A stretch of 64,000 nucleotides of DNA, taken from assembly GCF_011761345.1 (NCBI RefSeq), contig NZ_JAASRY010000003.1:62001-126000 (forward strand). Reading direction: 5' to 3'. The stretch comes from Thalassobacillus devorans (GTDB lineage Bacteria; Bacillota; Bacilli; Bacillales; Halobacillaceae). The translations under genes and the position numbers were made by a program. The notes under the pieces are model-generated. The model worked only from the letters and a program-made list of their open reading frames with translations, made no database searches and was not told the origin of the DNA. Below are positions 63,718 through 64,000 of the stretch, one piece after another (position 1 is the first letter of the stretch; each line of letters opens with the position of its first letter).

Positions 63718-64000
63718 ATGAAAAGCAATTTATCAAGAGCGTTATTCAGCCTGCTGGCATTTATGCTGATGTTTGCAGCATTCAACTTTAATGCCCAGGC
63801 AAATGAAAGCAGAACCCAGCTGACAGAATTGGATACGGCAGAAATTTTTGGAGACCTTGAATTAGGATCGGAACGACCGACATCGGTCATTGTCGAACTG
63901 GAAGCGGAGTCAATTGTAGAAGCGAAACATAAAGGGAAAAAACAGACAAAAGCTAATCTGAAAGCTGAAAGAGGAAAAGTAATCAATGAACTGAAAAAGG
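63718..64000 (+). CDS. S8 family serine protease, Vpr-like, N-terminal part (runs off the window)
   Basis: The first 94 residues of a secreted protein. The signal peptide is LFSLLAFMLMFAAFNFNAQA (residues about 9-28). The following PTSVIVELEAESIVEAKHKG and TKANLKAERGKVINELKK match the inhibitor-type propeptide at the start of Vpr-like S8 proteases. GAGAGGGAGTAAG precedes the ATG. The catalytic domain lies beyond the right edge, so the assignment rests on the propeptide alone. Confidence 0.75.
   Translation, partial: MKSNLSRALFSLLAFMLMFAAFNFNAQANESRTQLTELDTAEIFGDLELGSERPTSVIVELEAESIVEAKHKGKKQTKANLKAERGKVINELKK

Overview
The window is the replication-origin region of a low-GC Gram-positive endospore former of the family Bacillaceae. 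The evidence is the conserved block gyrB-remB-recF-yaaA-dnaN-dnaA / oriC / rpmH-rnpA-spoIIIJ-jag-mnmE-mnmG-rsmG-noc-soj-spo0J, the spore gene yyaC, a perfect parS site, a perfect Noc-binding site, the WalRK-HIJ operon and typical AGGAGG ribosome-binding sites. Strongly acidic secreted proteins suggest a halotolerant or marine genus (Halobacillus/Virgibacillus-like). The genus is an inference, and no species is claimed.

Layout. Positions 1-5051 (minus strand) hold dnaA, dnaN, yaaA, recF, remB and the start of gyrB. Positions 5052-5874 are oriC, with about ten DnaA boxes; a second box group lies between dnaA and dnaN. From rpmH onward most genes are on the plus strand. 5.9-12.3 kb carries ribosome, RNase P, membrane insertion and tRNA-modification genes. 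12.4-13.8 kb is an LrgA/LrgB pair that separates rsmG from noc and sits beside a decayed repeat. 14-16.7 kb is noc-soj-spo0J. 16.8-22.9 kb holds a PLP enzyme (with parS inside it), DUF554, yyaC, a YkvI-like transporter, an MscS channel, DUF951 and ychF. 23-24.1 kb is rpsF-ssb-rpsR. 24.1-24.7 kb is a non-coding stretch with two related elements in opposite orientation, one with perfect 20-bp terminal inverted repeats. 24.8-33.9 kb has serA, a histidinol-phosphatase, yybS, gdpP, rplI, the replicative helicase gene and purA. A lone tRNA-Phe follows.

34.6-43.1 kb is a cell-envelope block: an M23 peptidase with LysM and G5 domains, walR-walK-walH-walI-walJ and an HtrA-type protease. It is followed by a 300-bp cluster of DnaA-box-like sequences. 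43.4-64 kb is accessory: an ATL protein, an MBL hydrolase, an alanine/sodium symporter, a cold-shock protein, a secreted GH3 glucosaminidase, an acidic surface protein with its class D sortase, a DMT transporter, threonine aldolase, two tandem subtilisins, rlmH, a NERD protein flanked on both sides by degenerate 52-bp repeats, modABC, mqo, small membrane proteins, a stay-green homologue and the start of a Vpr-like protease.

How it fits together: the first 33 kb is initiation, segregation and division control (DnaA, Soj/Spo0J/parS, Noc), translation and nucleotide signalling. The right half is mostly cell-wall homeostasis and secretion. Most genes are ordinary. The points that deserve attention are non-coding: repeat families, DnaA-box clusters, a structured mqo leader, a possible 5'-terminal stabiliser on the protease mRNA and a 50-bp sequence shared upstream of two genes near the right end.
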